DNA from: Erysipelotrichaceae bacterium
Lineage (GTDB): Bacteria > Bacillota_I > Bacilli_A > Erysipelotrichales > Erysipelotrichaceae
Reading direction: 5' to 3'
Length of the DNA: 17,539 nucleotides
Assembly (NCBI GenBank): GCA_030533035.1
Contig: JAUNJW010000008.1
Location: forward strand, 1-17,539
Shown: one piece after another, positions 1-8,583 of the stretch
Numbering within the stretch: the first letter of the stretch is position 1
Layout of the letters: each line of letters begins with the position of its first letter
Notes under the pieces: generated by a model
The model's input: the letters and a program-made list of their open reading frames with translations, nothing else
Databases searched by the model: none
What the model was told of the DNA's origin: nothing
Translations under genes and position numbers: made by a program

Positions 1-1109
1 GTTTCCCAGAATCTTCTGACCATTTCCTCAGCGGTGATATTGCCCCAGCCGTACTGGATGTCGCCTTCATAGGCGATTTCATCCATGACAACCGGCTTGC
101 CGTAACGGACGGCCAGTTCACCGGTCAGCTCAGCGCCCTTGTAGAGATCAATTCTCTGCACGGAGCAGTGGGTGATCCAGGGTCTGGAATGATCATACAT
201 CTGACGGCAGTTGTGAATGGAACGCAGGTGCTTGTACGGATCCTTCCTGACGAGGATCTGCGCAAAACGTTCCCAGTCGGCGACTGTCTTGGCCTTCATC
301 AGGTCATATTCGTTGGCCAGTGCCCACCAGACATTGTGGTAAGCGCTGAAGCGGGCAGCGATATATTTCCAGTAAAGGTCATCCTGCTCAGCTGTCATTG
401 TGCTGAAGCCCCATCTGTCATACGGGTGCATGCAGATCAGATCAGCCTCGATGCCGCGCTTGCCGAGTTCTTCGATGCAGTATTCAATATGGCGGAAATG
501 TTCCGGATTGAAGCGGGTGTAATCGAAATTGTTTCCTTCGCTCTTACCGGTATATGCCATGAAGTTTTCTTCATTCAGGACGGAGGAATCCATCGGGGTT
601 CCTTCATACGGATAGCTTCTCGGCTCATCCAGGTTGAACGCGTAGTGCTTGGGGAAGACACAGAAACGGATCTTGTTGAAACGCGCTTCCTCCAGGCTGT
701 TCAGTGTCTCCTGGATTCTTTCATCACTCTGCAGATTCCAGACATAGGCGGTTGTGCCGACGGGAATGAAGGCTGTGCCGTCCTCGTACGCGAAGTGATG
801 TGTATTGGCAACCCTGACAACACCATGGTTTCCCTCTTCAGGCGCGCCGACATAGAATGCACCGGACACGACACCCTGCAGGAATGATCCCTTCAGGATG
901 AATGTGTACTTGCCCTCGTAGGACGGCATGAAGCGGATTTTGTAAATGCCGTCGCCGTCATAGAAGCCGTCGGTGACAACACTTTCATTTTTGCTGGAGA
1001 AGATTCCGTTGAGATATTGTTCGGCAAACGGATTCCCTTCTGAAGGTCCTTCCAGGGCAACTTCAAAAATGCCCCATTTGCTGACCTGTGTTGGATACTC
1101 CTGATTCAT
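1..1109 (-). CDS. DUF5060/DUF4038-type glycoside hydrolase, C-terminus cut by window edge
   Basis: The first 369 residues of an open frame that runs off the left edge; its stop is not in the window. The start ATG at 1109-1107 has an AGGGGG ribosome site about 8 bases upstream. Residues about 10-90 (KWGIFEVALEGPSEGNPF onward) resemble the small beta-sandwich DUF5060 domain. From about residue 105 the protein looks like a TIM-barrel glycosidase of the DUF4038/apiosidase-like group. WWALANEYD places a candidate acid/base at Glu267 and VVMDEIAYEGD a candidate nucleophile at Glu344; assigning these roles is inference from clan GH-A enzymes. There is no signal peptide, so it probably acts in the cytoplasm on imported oligosaccharides. 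The substrate cannot be read from sequence. It lies 118 bases below hisE, past a terminator, so it is likely a separate unit. A promoter in that gap is uncertain; TTGGCA near 1193-1188 is only a weak -35 candidate. Confidence 0.85.
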   Translation of the reverse strand, partial: MNQEYPTQVSKWGIFEVALEGPSEGNPFAEQYLNGIFSSKNESVVTDGFYDGDGIYKIRFMPSYEGKYTFILKGSFLQGVVSGAFYVGAPEEGNHGVVRVANTHHFAYEDGTAFIPVGTTAYVWNLQSDERIQETLNSLEEARFNKIRFCVFPKHYAFNLDEPRSYPYEGTPMDSSVLNEENFMAYTGKSEGNNFDYTRFNPEHFRHIEYCIEELGKRGIEADLICMHPYDRWGFSTMTAEQDDLYWKYIAARFSAYHNVWWALANEYDLMKAKTVADWERFAQILVRKDPYKHLRSIHNCRQMYDHSRPWITHCSVQRIDLYKGAELTGELAVRYGKPVVMDEIAYEGDIQYGWGNITAEEMVRRFWE

Positions 1110-1191
1110 ACTCTTTTCCCCCTGTGGCACCTGTATGAGACCACGATAAAAAACAGGCGCTATACATTAAAAAGATATCATACTTCATGCC

Positions 1192-1229
1192 AAAAAAAAG
1201 CGGAAAAGCGCACGTTATATGCACTTTTC
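1192..1229 (-). terminator. Intrinsic terminator of the his operon
   Basis: On the minus strand a 10-bp stem (GAAAAGTGCA / TGCGCTTTTC, one G-U pair, 7-base loop) begins inside the hisE stop codon. It is followed after CGC by eight T residues at 1199-1192. The position immediately after hisE marks the end of the ten-gene his transcript. Confidence 0.8.
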
Positions 1230-1551
1230 ACACTTTTGTGACAGGTTTTCTTTCTGCTTTGAGATTATGCTGTTTTTCTGAACGGCGGATCATTTCCTTT
1301 TCGACGTCCTCAAGAGTGATCCCTTTTTCCACCATCAGCACGATCAGATGGTAGGCCAGGTCATTGAGTTCGCCGATCAGATCCTCGTTGGACTGGCTCA
1401 GCGCGGCGACGACAACCTCGGTTGTCTCCTCACCGATCTTCTTGAGGATCTTGTCGAGTCCCTTATTGTAAAGATAGGTTGTATAGCTGCCCTCCTCCGG
1501 GTTCAGTTTCCGGTCGAGGGCTGTTTCATAAAGGTTTTTCAGTTCATTCAT
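1228..1551 (-). CDS. hisE: Phosphoribosyl-ATP pyrophosphatase HisE
   Basis: 107 residues, normal for a free-standing HisE. It hydrolyses phosphoribosyl-ATP to phosphoribosyl-AMP and pyrophosphate, step 2 of histidine synthesis, in the cytoplasm. The MazG-like all-alpha metal site is visible: [11 protein letters not shown] at residues 40-50 and [10 protein letters not shown] at 60-69 supply the expected acidic residues. It is the last gene of the operon. Its ATG overlaps the hisI stop by 4 bases (ATGA), with GGAGAGG of the hisI 3' end as ribosome site. Unlike enterobacteria, HisI and HisE are separate polypeptides here. The stop codon is embedded in the operon terminator. Confidence 0.96.
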   Translation of the reverse strand: MNELKNLYETALDRKLNPEEGSYTTYLYNKGLDKILKKIGEETTEVVVAALSQSNEDLIGELNDLAYHLIVLMVEKGITLEDVEKEMIRRSEKQHNLKAERKPVTKV

Positions 1552-1877
1552 AGGATTTCCTCTCCTTCGAGATTCCGGTAGAAGCAGCTGTATTTGCCGG
1601 TGTGGCAGGCTGCCGTGTCCTGGTCCACTTTCAGCAGGATGGTATCCTCGTCACAGTCGACCAGGATTTCCCTGACATGCTGGTAATGGCCGCTTGTCTC
1701 ACCCTTGACCCAGAGTTCGCCGCGGCTTCTTGACCAATACGTCGCCAGACCTGTCTCAACGGTTTTCTTCAGGCTTTCCTCGTTCATGTACGCAAGCATG
1801 AGCACCTGCAGGGTGGTATTGTCCTGGACAATGCAGGGCACCAGGCCGCCGCCCTTTTCAAAATCGATTCTGATCAT
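1548..1877 (-). CDS. hisI: Phosphoribosyl-AMP cyclohydrolase HisI
   Basis: 109 residues, a monofunctional cyclohydrolase opening the adenine ring of phosphoribosyl-AMP (step 3). The family metal site is intact: [14 protein letters not shown] gives Asp74, Cys75, Asp76 and Asp78 for Mg/Zn binding, and [10 protein letters not shown] gives Cys91 and Cys98. [17 protein letters not shown] (residues 48-64) is the usual substrate-binding stretch. It starts within the hisF stop (ATGA overlap) and ends in the hisE start (ATGA), so its translation is probably coupled on both sides. An AAAGGAA sequence inside the hisF 3' end is the likely ribosome site. Confidence 0.97.
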   Translation of the reverse strand: MIRIDFEKGGGLVPCIVQDNTTLQVLMLAYMNEESLKKTVETGLATYWSRSRGELWVKGETSGHYQHVREILVDCDEDTILLKVDQDTAACHTGKYSCFYRNLEGEEIL

Positions 1878-2635
1878 AAGCGCACCGGAATTCCTTTCTC
1901 TTTCAGGTAATTCTTGACGTCGCCGACAGTCAGTTCGCCATAGTGGAACAGACTCGCCGCCAAAGCAGCGTCGGCAGCGTCCTGGGCAAAGACCTCATGG
2001 AAGTGCTCCAGACTGCCGCAGCCTCCGGAAGCGATGACCGGCACGTGGACTTCTTTTCTGACCGCTTTGAGAAACGGAAGATCGAAGCCGTTTTTGGTGC
2101 CGTCGGCGTCCATGGACGTCAGCAGGATTTCCCCTGCCCCTTTGGCGACGCCTTCTTTGATCCACTCAACCGCGTCGATGCCGGTGTCGATCCGGCCGCC
2201 GTTGATGACGACATTCCAGCCGTCCTTTGTTTCGCGCATCCGGCCGTCAACCGCCAGGACAATGCACTGGGAGCCGAAAAGCGAGGCGGACTGGGAAATC
2301 AGATCAGGATTCCTGACCGCGGCGCTGTTGAGGGAAACCTTGTCAGCCCCGGCCCGAAGAACAGCCCGGATTTCATCGGCCGTGCGGATGCCGCCGCCGA
2401 TAGTGAACGGCATAAAGACCTGTTCAGCGACTTTCTCGACAATGTGGACCATTGTTTCCCGGTGTTCATGGGTGGCGGTGATATCAAGAAAGACGAGTTC
2501 ATCCGCGCCCTGCTCATAGTACTGTTTCGCAAGTTCTGCCGGATCGCCGACTTCCCTGAGGCCGACGAAGTTGATGCCTTTGACTACCCTGCCGTCCTTT
2601 ACGTCAAGGCAGGGAATAATGCGCCGGGTGATCAT
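1874..2635 (-). CDS. hisF: Imidazole glycerol phosphate synthase cyclase subunit HisF
   Basis: 253 residues, standard length. It is the (beta/alpha)8 cyclase half of IGP synthase, which joins PRFAR with ammonia from HisH to give imidazole glycerol phosphate and AICAR. The two catalytic aspartates are present: Asp11 in [13 protein letters not shown] and Asp130 in IVLAVDGR. Phosphate-binding loops FTIGGGIR (78-85) and VIASGGCGS near the C-terminus are also clear. It overlaps hisA by 4 bases upstream and hisI by 4 bases downstream. A GGGAGG ribosome site lies inside the last hisA codons. Confidence 0.98.
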   Translation of the reverse strand: MITRRIIPCLDVKDGRVVKGINFVGLREVGDPAELAKQYYEQGADELVFLDITATHEHRETMVHIVEKVAEQVFMPFTIGGGIRTADEIRAVLRAGADKVSLNSAAVRNPDLISQSASLFGSQCIVLAVDGRMRETKDGWNVVINGGRIDTGIDAVEWIKEGVAKGAGEILLTSMDADGTKNGFDLPFLKAVRKEVHVPVIASGGCGSLEHFHEVFAQDAADAALAASLFHYGELTVGDVKNYLKEKGIPVRL

Positions 2636-3354
2636 AAGGCCTCCCGGGCGGCCGCGATGGCTTCATTCAGGTCAATGTCGCCTGTGTAGATGGCCTTGCC
2701 GATAATGGCGCCATAGAGACCGAGGGCTTTCAGGGCTCTGATGTCATCAACGGATCGGATGCCGCCGGAAGCGGTGATATCACAGGAGACAGCTTCCTTC
2801 AGGTTTGCCAGCATTTCCAGATTCGGCCCGGACAGCGTGCCGTCCCTTGAAATGTCGGTGAAGATAATATTCTTCACCCCGAGTTCTTCGAGGTGCTTCG
2901 CGAAGTCAATGTAATAGTACTTTGATGACTGCAGCCAGCCGTCGGAGCAGGCATAGCCGCCGCGGCAGTCCATGCCGACAGCGATTCTGGCACCATAGCG
3001 GGCAAGGGCTTCTTTGAGAAGCTCTTCGTTGTTGATGGCGGCCGTGCCGAGAATGACCCGGCTGACGCCGTTTTCAATGTACCAGGAGATGTCGTCCATG
3101 GTCCTTATGCCGCCGCCGCATTCGACCGGCACATCCAGTTTCTGCGCGGCTTCCGCGATCAGCTTCGCGTTTTCACGCTTTCCGCTTTTGGCGCCGTCGA
3201 GGTCCACCATATGGATGTATCCGGCTTTTGCCTCAGCGAAGGTTTCCGCTGTTTTCAGGACCGAGTCCGCCACAATCTCGCTGCGGCTGTAATCGCCCTG
3301 GTACAGACGCACCGGGCGGCCGGAAATCATATCGATTGCAGGTAAGATAATCAT
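2632..3354 (-). CDS. hisA: ProFAR isomerase HisA
   Basis: 240 residues, a TIM-barrel isomerase converting ProFAR to PRFAR (step 4). The catalytic pair is Asp8 ([17 protein letters not shown]) and Asp129 (AVGMDCRGG). The phosphate-binding loops ECGGGIRT (78-85) and TASGGIRS mirror those of HisF, its ancient paralogue. FTDISRDGT (165-173) is the third typical segment. Nothing suggests the dual PriA (Trp/His) form, and it sits in an all-his operon. The start is set by the ATGA overlap with hisH and a GGAGG site in the last hisH codons. Confidence 0.97.
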   Translation of the reverse strand: MIILPAIDMISGRPVRLYQGDYSRSEIVADSVLKTAETFAEAKAGYIHMVDLDGAKSGKRENAKLIAEAAQKLDVPVECGGGIRTMDDISWYIENGVSRVILGTAAINNEELLKEALARYGARIAVGMDCRGGYACSDGWLQSSKYYYIDFAKHLEELGVKNIIFTDISRDGTLSGPNLEMLANLKEAVSCDITASGGIRSVDDIRALKALGLYGAIIGKAIYTGDIDLNEAIAAAREAL

Positions 3355-3959
3355 TCAAACACCTCCGCGAAATATCTGAGAATCTTCAGGCCGTCTTCAG
3401 CGCTTTTTTCCGGATGGAACTGGGTGCCCATGACATGCGGTCCAATGACAAGTCCGCTGACCCGGATCTCGCCGTACATTGAGTAGCCGGCAAGGGCTTC
3501 GTCATCATAATCCACGGCGCTGTAGGAATGGACATAGTAAACATACGGATGTTCGCTCAGGATTCCTTTCAGGGGATGGTCATGATTCCATTCCAGTTCG
3601 TTCCAGCCGATTTCGGGAACAGGCAGGTCAGTGATCATTTTCGTGACTCTGCCTTTGAGGAAGCCAAGGCCTTCATTGAGGCCGTTTTCCTCGCTGACTT
3701 CGAACAGCATCTGCATTCCCAGGCAGATGCCGAGAAGCGGCTTGCCCGAGGCGACTTCATCCTTCATGAAGACATCAAGTTTTCTGTCCCTGACGTTCTT
3801 CATGCAGTCGCCGAAAGCCCCTACCCCCGGCAGGATCAGTTTGTCACAGCTGTGCAGAACGGCCGGGTCCGCGGAGATCACACATTCCTGTCCGATCGCC
3901 TTCAGCGCGTTTTCCACGCTGCGCAGGTTGCCCATGCCGTAATCGATGATGCCGATCAT
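3351..3959 (-). CDS. hisH: Imidazole glycerol phosphate synthase glutaminase subunit HisH
   Basis: 202 residues, a class I (triad) glutamine amidotransferase that feeds ammonia to HisF. The nucleophile is Cys79 in LLGICLGMQMLF, and the His182/Glu184 pair is in GTQFHPEKS. The oxyanion strand LPGVGAFGDCM (43-53) and the N-terminal IIDYGMGNLRSV are family hallmarks. It overlaps hisB upstream and hisA downstream by 4 bases each. The HisF partner lies two genes downstream. Confidence 0.97.
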   Translation of the reverse strand: MIGIIDYGMGNLRSVENALKAIGQECVISADPAVLHSCDKLILPGVGAFGDCMKNVRDRKLDVFMKDEVASGKPLLGICLGMQMLFEVSEENGLNEGLGFLKGRVTKMITDLPVPEIGWNELEWNHDHPLKGILSEHPYVYYVHSYSAVDYDDEALAGYSMYGEIRVSGLVIGPHVMGTQFHPEKSAEDGLKILRYFAEVFE

Positions 3960-4537
3960 TCAAGCATTCCTTTCGTGCTCATCACCCGGTCGGAGCTGAC
4001 TGTCACCGCGTTTTTCAGCGCGTGGCCGAGGCCCTTGAAAATCGCTTCCGCCTTATGGTGGTCATTATTGCCATAGCGCAGGTTGACATGAAGCGTGATG
4101 CCGGCATTGAAGGCGAAGGCGCGCATGAATTCCTCCACCATTTCCGTTGCCATCATGCCGATCTGGTCACGGCTGAATTCACAGTTGAAGACAAGATACG
4201 GACGGCCGCTGATATCAAGGGAGATCTCCGCCAGGCTCTCGTCCATCGGCAGCAGGAAGAAGCCGTATCTTTCAATGCCGGTTCTTTCCCCCAGCGCTTT
4301 TTTGAACGCCTGGCCGAGGGCAATCCCGCAGTCTTCAATGGTGTGGTGATCATCCACGTCAAGATCGCCGTCGGCTTCCAGGACGAGGTCAAATCCGCCA
4401 TGGAAGGCAAACAGGTTCATCATGTGGTCAAAGAAGCCGATACCGGTTGAAACCTGGCAATGGCCGCTGCCGTCGAGGTTCAGCTGGCAGTGGATGTCTG
4501 TTTCGGCAGTCTGCCGGTCAATAACTGCAGATCTCAT
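3956..4537 (-). CDS. hisB: Imidazoleglycerol-phosphate dehydratase HisB (monofunctional)
   Basis: 193 residues, containing only the dehydratase module. It removes water from imidazole glycerol phosphate to give imidazole acetol phosphate. The manganese-binding motifs are DDHHTIEDCGIALGQ (62-76; His64, His65) and NNDHHKAEAIFKGLGHAL (158-174; His160, His161). The protein ends in the usual STKGML. There is no N-terminal HAD phosphatase domain like that of E. coli HisB, so histidinol phosphatase must be a separate gene, and none is seen here. It overlaps hisC and hisH by 4 bases. GAGGAGG within the last HisC codons is an excellent ribosome site. Confidence 0.97.
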   Translation of the reverse strand: MRSAVIDRQTAETDIHCQLNLDGSGHCQVSTGIGFFDHMMNLFAFHGGFDLVLEADGDLDVDDHHTIEDCGIALGQAFKKALGERTGIERYGFFLLPMDESLAEISLDISGRPYLVFNCEFSRDQIGMMATEMVEEFMRAFAFNAGITLHVNLRYGNNDHHKAEAIFKGLGHALKNAVTVSSDRVMSTKGMLE

Positions 4538-5562
4538 AATTCCTCCTCAAACGTTCTGATTGCTTTCAGTACAAGTTCATTTTCCTGCGGTGTGCCGACC
4601 GTGATGCGGAATCTGTCGGTGCCGGCATAGTCGCGGATGGTGATATTGTTCTGTTTCAGTATATCAAGAAGCTGCTGCTTGCAGGGACTTGAGCAGTACA
4701 GGAAATTGGCTTCAGAGGGATAAACTTTCAGTTTTCTGCATGCCTGCATGGCATCGTAAAGGACACGCCTCTGGGCCTTGATGGCACTGATCTGTTCCTG
4801 ATATTCCTGTGCGTGCCTCAGGACGACGCTCGCGATTTTCATCGAGACGCTGTTGAGGGCATACGGGACAAATGACTGTTTCAGTGCCTTCATGTTCTTT
4901 TCGGAAGAAATCAGGAAACCGGTTCTGATTGCCGCCAGGCCATAGGCCTTCGAGAGCGTCCTTGTCACATAAAGATTGCCATACTCATCTGACAAAGAAA
5001 GACTGCCGGGCGTGTCGGCGAAGTCAATATAAGCTTCGTCGATCAGAACAGGGATTTCCGGGAACGCCTCCGCGATTTTGCGGATTTCTTCCGGCGGCAG
5101 GCAGTTGCCTGTCGGATTGTTGGGATTGGAGAAAAGAATCATGCCGGCTTTGCTGTCTCTGGCAAAAGCGATGAAATCTTCTGTTCTGAAACTGCCGTCA
5201 TCCGCCGTTTTGAATTTGACGACGTCAGCCTCATAGCCGGAGGCGTAATAGTCATACATTGAGAAATCCGGATTCAGTGTGCACAGGACCTTCCCTTTGC
5301 CGAGGAATGTGCCGATCATGTAGCCGAGCATCTGGTCGGAGCCGTTGCCGGCGAGAAGCCGGTCAGGACTGACGCCGATCAGGTTTCCGTAGGCAGCCAG
5401 CAGTTCCGTTTCATCGCTGTCGGGATAGCGGTTGAGTTCAACCGAGGCGACAGCTTCCGTGATTTCCTGGCGGACCGCATCGGAAAGCGGGTATGAATTT
5501 TCGTTGGCATTCAGCAGGATGCCGTCCGTTTTTGCCGGCGCGTAAGTCTGGATTGTCTTCAT
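4534..5562 (-). CDS. hisC: Histidinol-phosphate aminotransferase HisC
   Basis: 342 residues, a fold-type I PLP enzyme moving an amino group from glutamate to imidazole acetol phosphate. Visible motifs: the ALLNANENSYPL-like N-terminal substrate segment (16-26), SNPNNPTGN at 145-153, LIDEAYIDF with the PLP-nitrogen aspartate Asp175, and TLSKAYGLAAIRTG with Schiff-base Lys205. The length is slightly short of the roughly 350-residue norm, but nothing appears missing. It overlaps hisD upstream and hisB downstream with ATGA. The operon context favours HisC over a general aromatic aminotransferase, although such enzymes can have relaxed specificity. Confidence 0.95.
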   Translation of the reverse strand: MKTIQTYAPAKTDGILLNANENSYPLSDAVRQEITEAVASVELNRYPDSDETELLAAYGNLIGVSPDRLLAGNGSDQMLGYMIGTFLGKGKVLCTLNPDFSMYDYYASGYEADVVKFKTADDGSFRTEDFIAFARDSKAGMILFSNPNNPTGNCLPPEEIRKIAEAFPEIPVLIDEAYIDFADTPGSLSLSDEYGNLYVTRTLSKAYGLAAIRTGFLISSEKNMKALKQSFVPYALNSVSMKIASVVLRHAQEYQEQISAIKAQRRVLYDAMQACRKLKVYPSEANFLYCSSPCKQQLLDILKQNNITIRDYAGTDRFRITVGTPQENELVLKAIRTFEEEL

Positions 5563-6842
5563 TTCTTCATCCTCACTCTGGCTGCGTTGGCGTGTGCCCG
5601 CAGCTGTTCTTCCTCGGCCATGGAAACGATGTGGTCTCCATAGTTGTCAAGTGCTTCCTTTGTGTAGTACAGGAAAGATGACTTCTTGATGAAGGCGTCA
5701 ACACCGAGGGCGCTTGAGAAGCGGGCGGTGCCGCTGGTCGGCAGGACATGGTTGGTGCCGCCGAAGTAGTCGCCGATCGACTCGCAGGTATAGTAGCCAA
5801 GGAATACAGAACCAGCGTTTCTGACCCGGTTGAGATAAGGCATCGGATCTGCCGTCATCAGCTCCAGGTGTTCAGGCGCGATGGCGTTGGCGAAATCAAT
5901 GCATTCTTCGACGGAACCGCAGACAATCGCGGTGCCGTAGTCGCGCAGGGAGCTTTCAACGATTTCCTTTTTGGGGAGTCTGTCTGTCTGGATCCGCAGC
6001 TGCTGATTCACCTCAGCCAGCAGGTCTTCGCCGGTTGTCAGCAGGATGGCGCTTGCCATCGGGTCGTGTTCCGCCTGTGAGAGCAGGTCGGCAGCGACAT
6101 ATTCAGGATCCGCTCCTTCGTCGGCGATGACGAGGATTTCGCTCGGCCCGGCGATCATATCGATGTCAACCTTGCCGTAGACCAGTTTCTTGGCGGCCGC
6201 GACATAGATGTTGCCGGGACCGACAATCTTGTCGACAGCCGGAATCGATTCAGTTCCGTAAGCCAGTGCCGCCACTGCCTGGGCGCCGCCGATCTTGTAG
6301 ATTTCATCGACGCCGGCAAGCCTTGCCGCAAAGGCAATGTTGGGATTGATCGTACCCTCTTTGTTGGGCGGGGTGACCATGACGATTCTTCTGACCCCTG
6401 CCACCTTGGCGGGAACCGCGTTCATCAGAACGGAGCTGGGATACTGGGCCCGGCCGCCGGGAACATAGATTCCGACGGAATCCAGGGGGATGACACGCTG
6501 GCCCAGGAAGATGCCGAATTCTTTCTGGAGAATATAGGAATTCTGGATCTGGGCGCGGTGGAAGAACTCAATGTTTTCCTTTGCCTTTTTCATGGATTCC
6601 ATGAAGAAAGCGTCGCACTTTGAAGCGGCCTCATCGATTTCCTCTTCGGAAACACGGAAGTTCTCAATCCGGATGCCGTCAAATTTCTCCGTATACTCCC
6701 TTGCGGCCTGATCGCCGTCACGGCGGATTGCCGCGATGATGTCATTCGCCCTGACAAGAATGTCAGAGGAGATTTCCTGGGAGCGTGAATCAAGATACTC
6801 ACGCAGCTGCTTTGTGGCAGTTCTGTCAATTCTCTTCAGCAT
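5559..6842 (-). CDS. hisD: Histidinol dehydrogenase HisD
   Basis: 427 residues, standard length. It oxidises histidinol to histidine in two NAD-dependent steps. By comparison with the E. coli enzyme, the zinc ligands are Gln256 and His259 (SQAEHDPMA), Asp358 (GDYFGG) and His417. The catalytic pair is Glu324-His325 (APEHLELM). GIYVPGGRAQYPSSVLMN (124-141) and VGPGNIYV are signature segments. Its start overlaps the end of hisG by 17 bases, the only junction in the operon that is not the 4-base ATGA type. GGAAGGAA in the 3' end of hisG is the likely ribosome site. Confidence 0.97.
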   Translation of the reverse strand: MLKRIDRTATKQLREYLDSRSQEISSDILVRANDIIAAIRRDGDQAAREYTEKFDGIRIENFRVSEEEIDEAASKCDAFFMESMKKAKENIEFFHRAQIQNSYILQKEFGIFLGQRVIPLDSVGIYVPGGRAQYPSSVLMNAVPAKVAGVRRIVMVTPPNKEGTINPNIAFAARLAGVDEIYKIGGAQAVAALAYGTESIPAVDKIVGPGNIYVAAAKKLVYGKVDIDMIAGPSEILVIADEGADPEYVAADLLSQAEHDPMASAILLTTGEDLLAEVNQQLRIQTDRLPKKEIVESSLRDYGTAIVCGSVEECIDFANAIAPEHLELMTADPMPYLNRVRNAGSVFLGYYTCESIGDYFGGTNHVLPTSGTARFSSALGVDAFIKKSSFLYYTKEALDNYGDHIVSMAEEEQLRAHANAARVRMKK

Positions 6843-7467
6843 GTTTCACCATTCCTTCCAGATCACTGATCAGTGACATGATTTCATCCTGCTTCATCTT
6901 GAAGCTTGCCTTGTTTACAATCACGCGGGCTGAAAGCTCTGCCGCGGTGTCATAGACAACCAGTCCGTTCTCTTTCAGCGTGGCGCCGGTTTCCATGATG
7001 TCGACGATGCCGTCCACCAGGCCGAGCACCGGAGCCAGCTCTACCGAGCCGTCAATCTTGATGACCTCGATATCCTTGCCTTTGGAGTGGAAATAATCCA
7101 GGGCGACATTGGGATATTTGGAGCCGATCCGGATATGGCCCGTTTTTTCCAGCGGGTTATGTCCCGCCAGTCCGGCGACGATGAATTTGCAGCGGCCGAT
7201 CCGAAGATCAAGCATTTCATAATAATCCTTGCCGCCTTCCATGAGGGTGTCCTTGCCGACAACCCCGACGTCGGCGACGCCGTGCTCCACATATGTGATG
7301 CAGTCATTGGCTTTGACAAGGAAATAGCGGATATCCTTCTTTGTGTCAGGGAAGACGAGCGCCCTCCCCTTGTTGTTCAGCTTTTCCGTACCATAGCCGC
7401 ACTGTTCAAGCATTTCAACCGTCGCCTTTTCCAGGCGTCCTTTTGTCAATGCGATGGAGAGACTCAT
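6826..7467 (-). CDS. hisG: ATP phosphoribosyltransferase catalytic subunit HisG, short form
   Basis: 213 residues, the short HisG type that lacks the C-terminal regulatory domain and requires HisZ. It condenses ATP and PRPP, the committed and feedback-controlled step. The N-terminal IALTKGRLEK (5-14) and the PRPP-binding loop VDGIVDIMETGATLKENGL (151-169) are clear. ADVGVVGKDTLME (65-77) is also typical. HisZ is encoded immediately upstream with an ATGA overlap, which matches a stoichiometric HisG-HisZ hetero-octamer as described for the family. The hisD start lies inside its last codons. Confidence 0.97.
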   Translation of the reverse strand: MSLSIALTKGRLEKATVEMLEQCGYGTEKLNNKGRALVFPDTKKDIRYFLVKANDCITYVEHGVADVGVVGKDTLMEGGKDYYEMLDLRIGRCKFIVAGLAGHNPLEKTGHIRIGSKYPNVALDYFHSKGKDIEVIKIDGSVELAPVLGLVDGIVDIMETGATLKENGLVVYDTAAELSARVIVNKASFKMKQDEIMSLISDLEGMVKHAEEN

Positions 7468-8567
7468 TTCACCACCTCCATGGTATCTTTCTGCCAGGGA
7501 ATCATTTCCACCGGCGCTTCTTTTCTCAGCTCACGTGCCTTTACCATGGCTTCTGCCTGCCTGTTTTCAGGATAGTACAACTTCCATGGCGAGAACGCCG
7601 GCTTCTTTGCGGTTTCAAGGAGATAATCCAGCTTGACGCCGAAGCCGATGGCCGGCATGTCCCGGCCCAGTTTTTTCAGCAGCGAGTCATACCTGCCGCC
7701 GGAAAGAACGCTGGTGCCGATGCCCTGGACGTAGCCTTCAAAAATGATTCCGGTGTAGTAATCCAGATGCGGCACCTTGCCGAGGTCGAATGTCACCCTG
7801 CCCTCATAGCCAAGCTCATTCAGTGTTGCCCGCAGGTTGATCAGACTTTCCACTTCCTTTTTCAGTTCTTCTGCAAAACTGACGTCCATTGCTTTTTCCA
7901 GGGCCCTGCGGCCGCACAGCAGCGGCAGGTTTGCGAAGAAGTCTGCCTGTTCCACGGTAAGATTCAGGCCGCTGACAAAGGCTTTGAGCGCCGGCATTTC
8001 CTTGCGGTCCACCAGATCCGCGAGAACAGCGGCGTTCCGGGATGAGAGCCCGGCTGCCCTGATGGCGGTTCTGAAGAACTCGCTGCTGCCGATTTCCAGG
8101 GTGTATTCATAATCACCCAGGGCGGCCATGACATCGAGGGCACAGCAGAGCACCTCCAGGTCGCAGCGGCTGTCAAGGCCGATCAGCTCCACACCGCAGT
8201 CAGTGACGACATTCCGTTTGCCGGCGAAGCTCTGCCTGACCTTGTAGACACTCGAGCTGTAGGAGAAGCGCAGCGGCACTTCATCCGGCGAAAACCGGCT
8301 GACAGAGACCCGTGCGATCGGCAGGGTCATGTCAGTTCTCAGGGTCAGGATCTGGCCGCTTTCATCAACGAACTTGTACAGGGTCTCTTCCTTCAGGGAA
8401 GTGAATGTATTCTGGTATGTTGAATAGAATTCAATCAGCGGCGTCTCCACCGGCCTGTAGCCGTAGGAGGCATAGACAGCGCTGATTTTCTCCCTGAGGT
8501 TTTCTTTGGCAAGACATTCATCCGCCAGCAGGTCCCGCATGCCGCCGGGAATCTGAATCTGTGTCAT
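7464..8567 (-). CDS. hisZ: ATP phosphoribosyltransferase regulatory subunit HisZ
   Basis: 367 residues, a histidyl-tRNA synthetase-like protein without tRNA charging activity. In this family it activates short HisG and carries the histidine feedback site. Motif 2-like RTDMTLPIARV (77-87), the LDYYTGIIFEGY segment (268-279) and motif 3-like SGGRYDSLLKKLG (289-301) are present. Only a short C-terminal tail replaces the HisRS anticodon domain. I chose ATG at 8567. An upstream in-frame GTG at 8573 is possible, but AAGGAG at 8580-8575 sits 7 bases before the ATG, ideal for it. First gene of the operon, directly behind the T-box terminator. HisS itself is excluded by length (about 420 residues normally) and context. 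Confidence 0.94.
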   Translation of the reverse strand: MTQIQIPGGMRDLLADECLAKENLREKISAVYASYGYRPVETPLIEFYSTYQNTFTSLKEETLYKFVDESGQILTLRTDMTLPIARVSVSRFSPDEVPLRFSYSSSVYKVRQSFAGKRNVVTDCGVELIGLDSRCDLEVLCCALDVMAALGDYEYTLEIGSSEFFRTAIRAAGLSSRNAAVLADLVDRKEMPALKAFVSGLNLTVEQADFFANLPLLCGRRALEKAMDVSFAEELKKEVESLINLRATLNELGYEGRVTFDLGKVPHLDYYTGIIFEGYVQGIGTSVLSGGRYDSLLKKLGRDMPAIGFGVKLDYLLETAKKPAFSPWKLYYPENRQAEAMVKARELRKEAPVEMIPWQKDTMEVVK

Positions 8568-8583
8568 AAACACTCTCCTTTAA

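Noticed and set aside
168..887. 239-codon plus-strand open frame at the left end
   Set aside because: The opposite strand encodes a continuous glycosidase with catalytic motifs and a good ribosome site; this is its shadow.
1943..2689. 248-codon plus-strand frame opposite hisF
   Set aside because: Shadow of hisF, which has both catalytic aspartates; no ribosome site for the plus frame.
7341..8045. 234-codon plus-strand frame opposite hisZ/hisG
   Set aside because: Shadow of two well-identified genes, with no recognisable domain.
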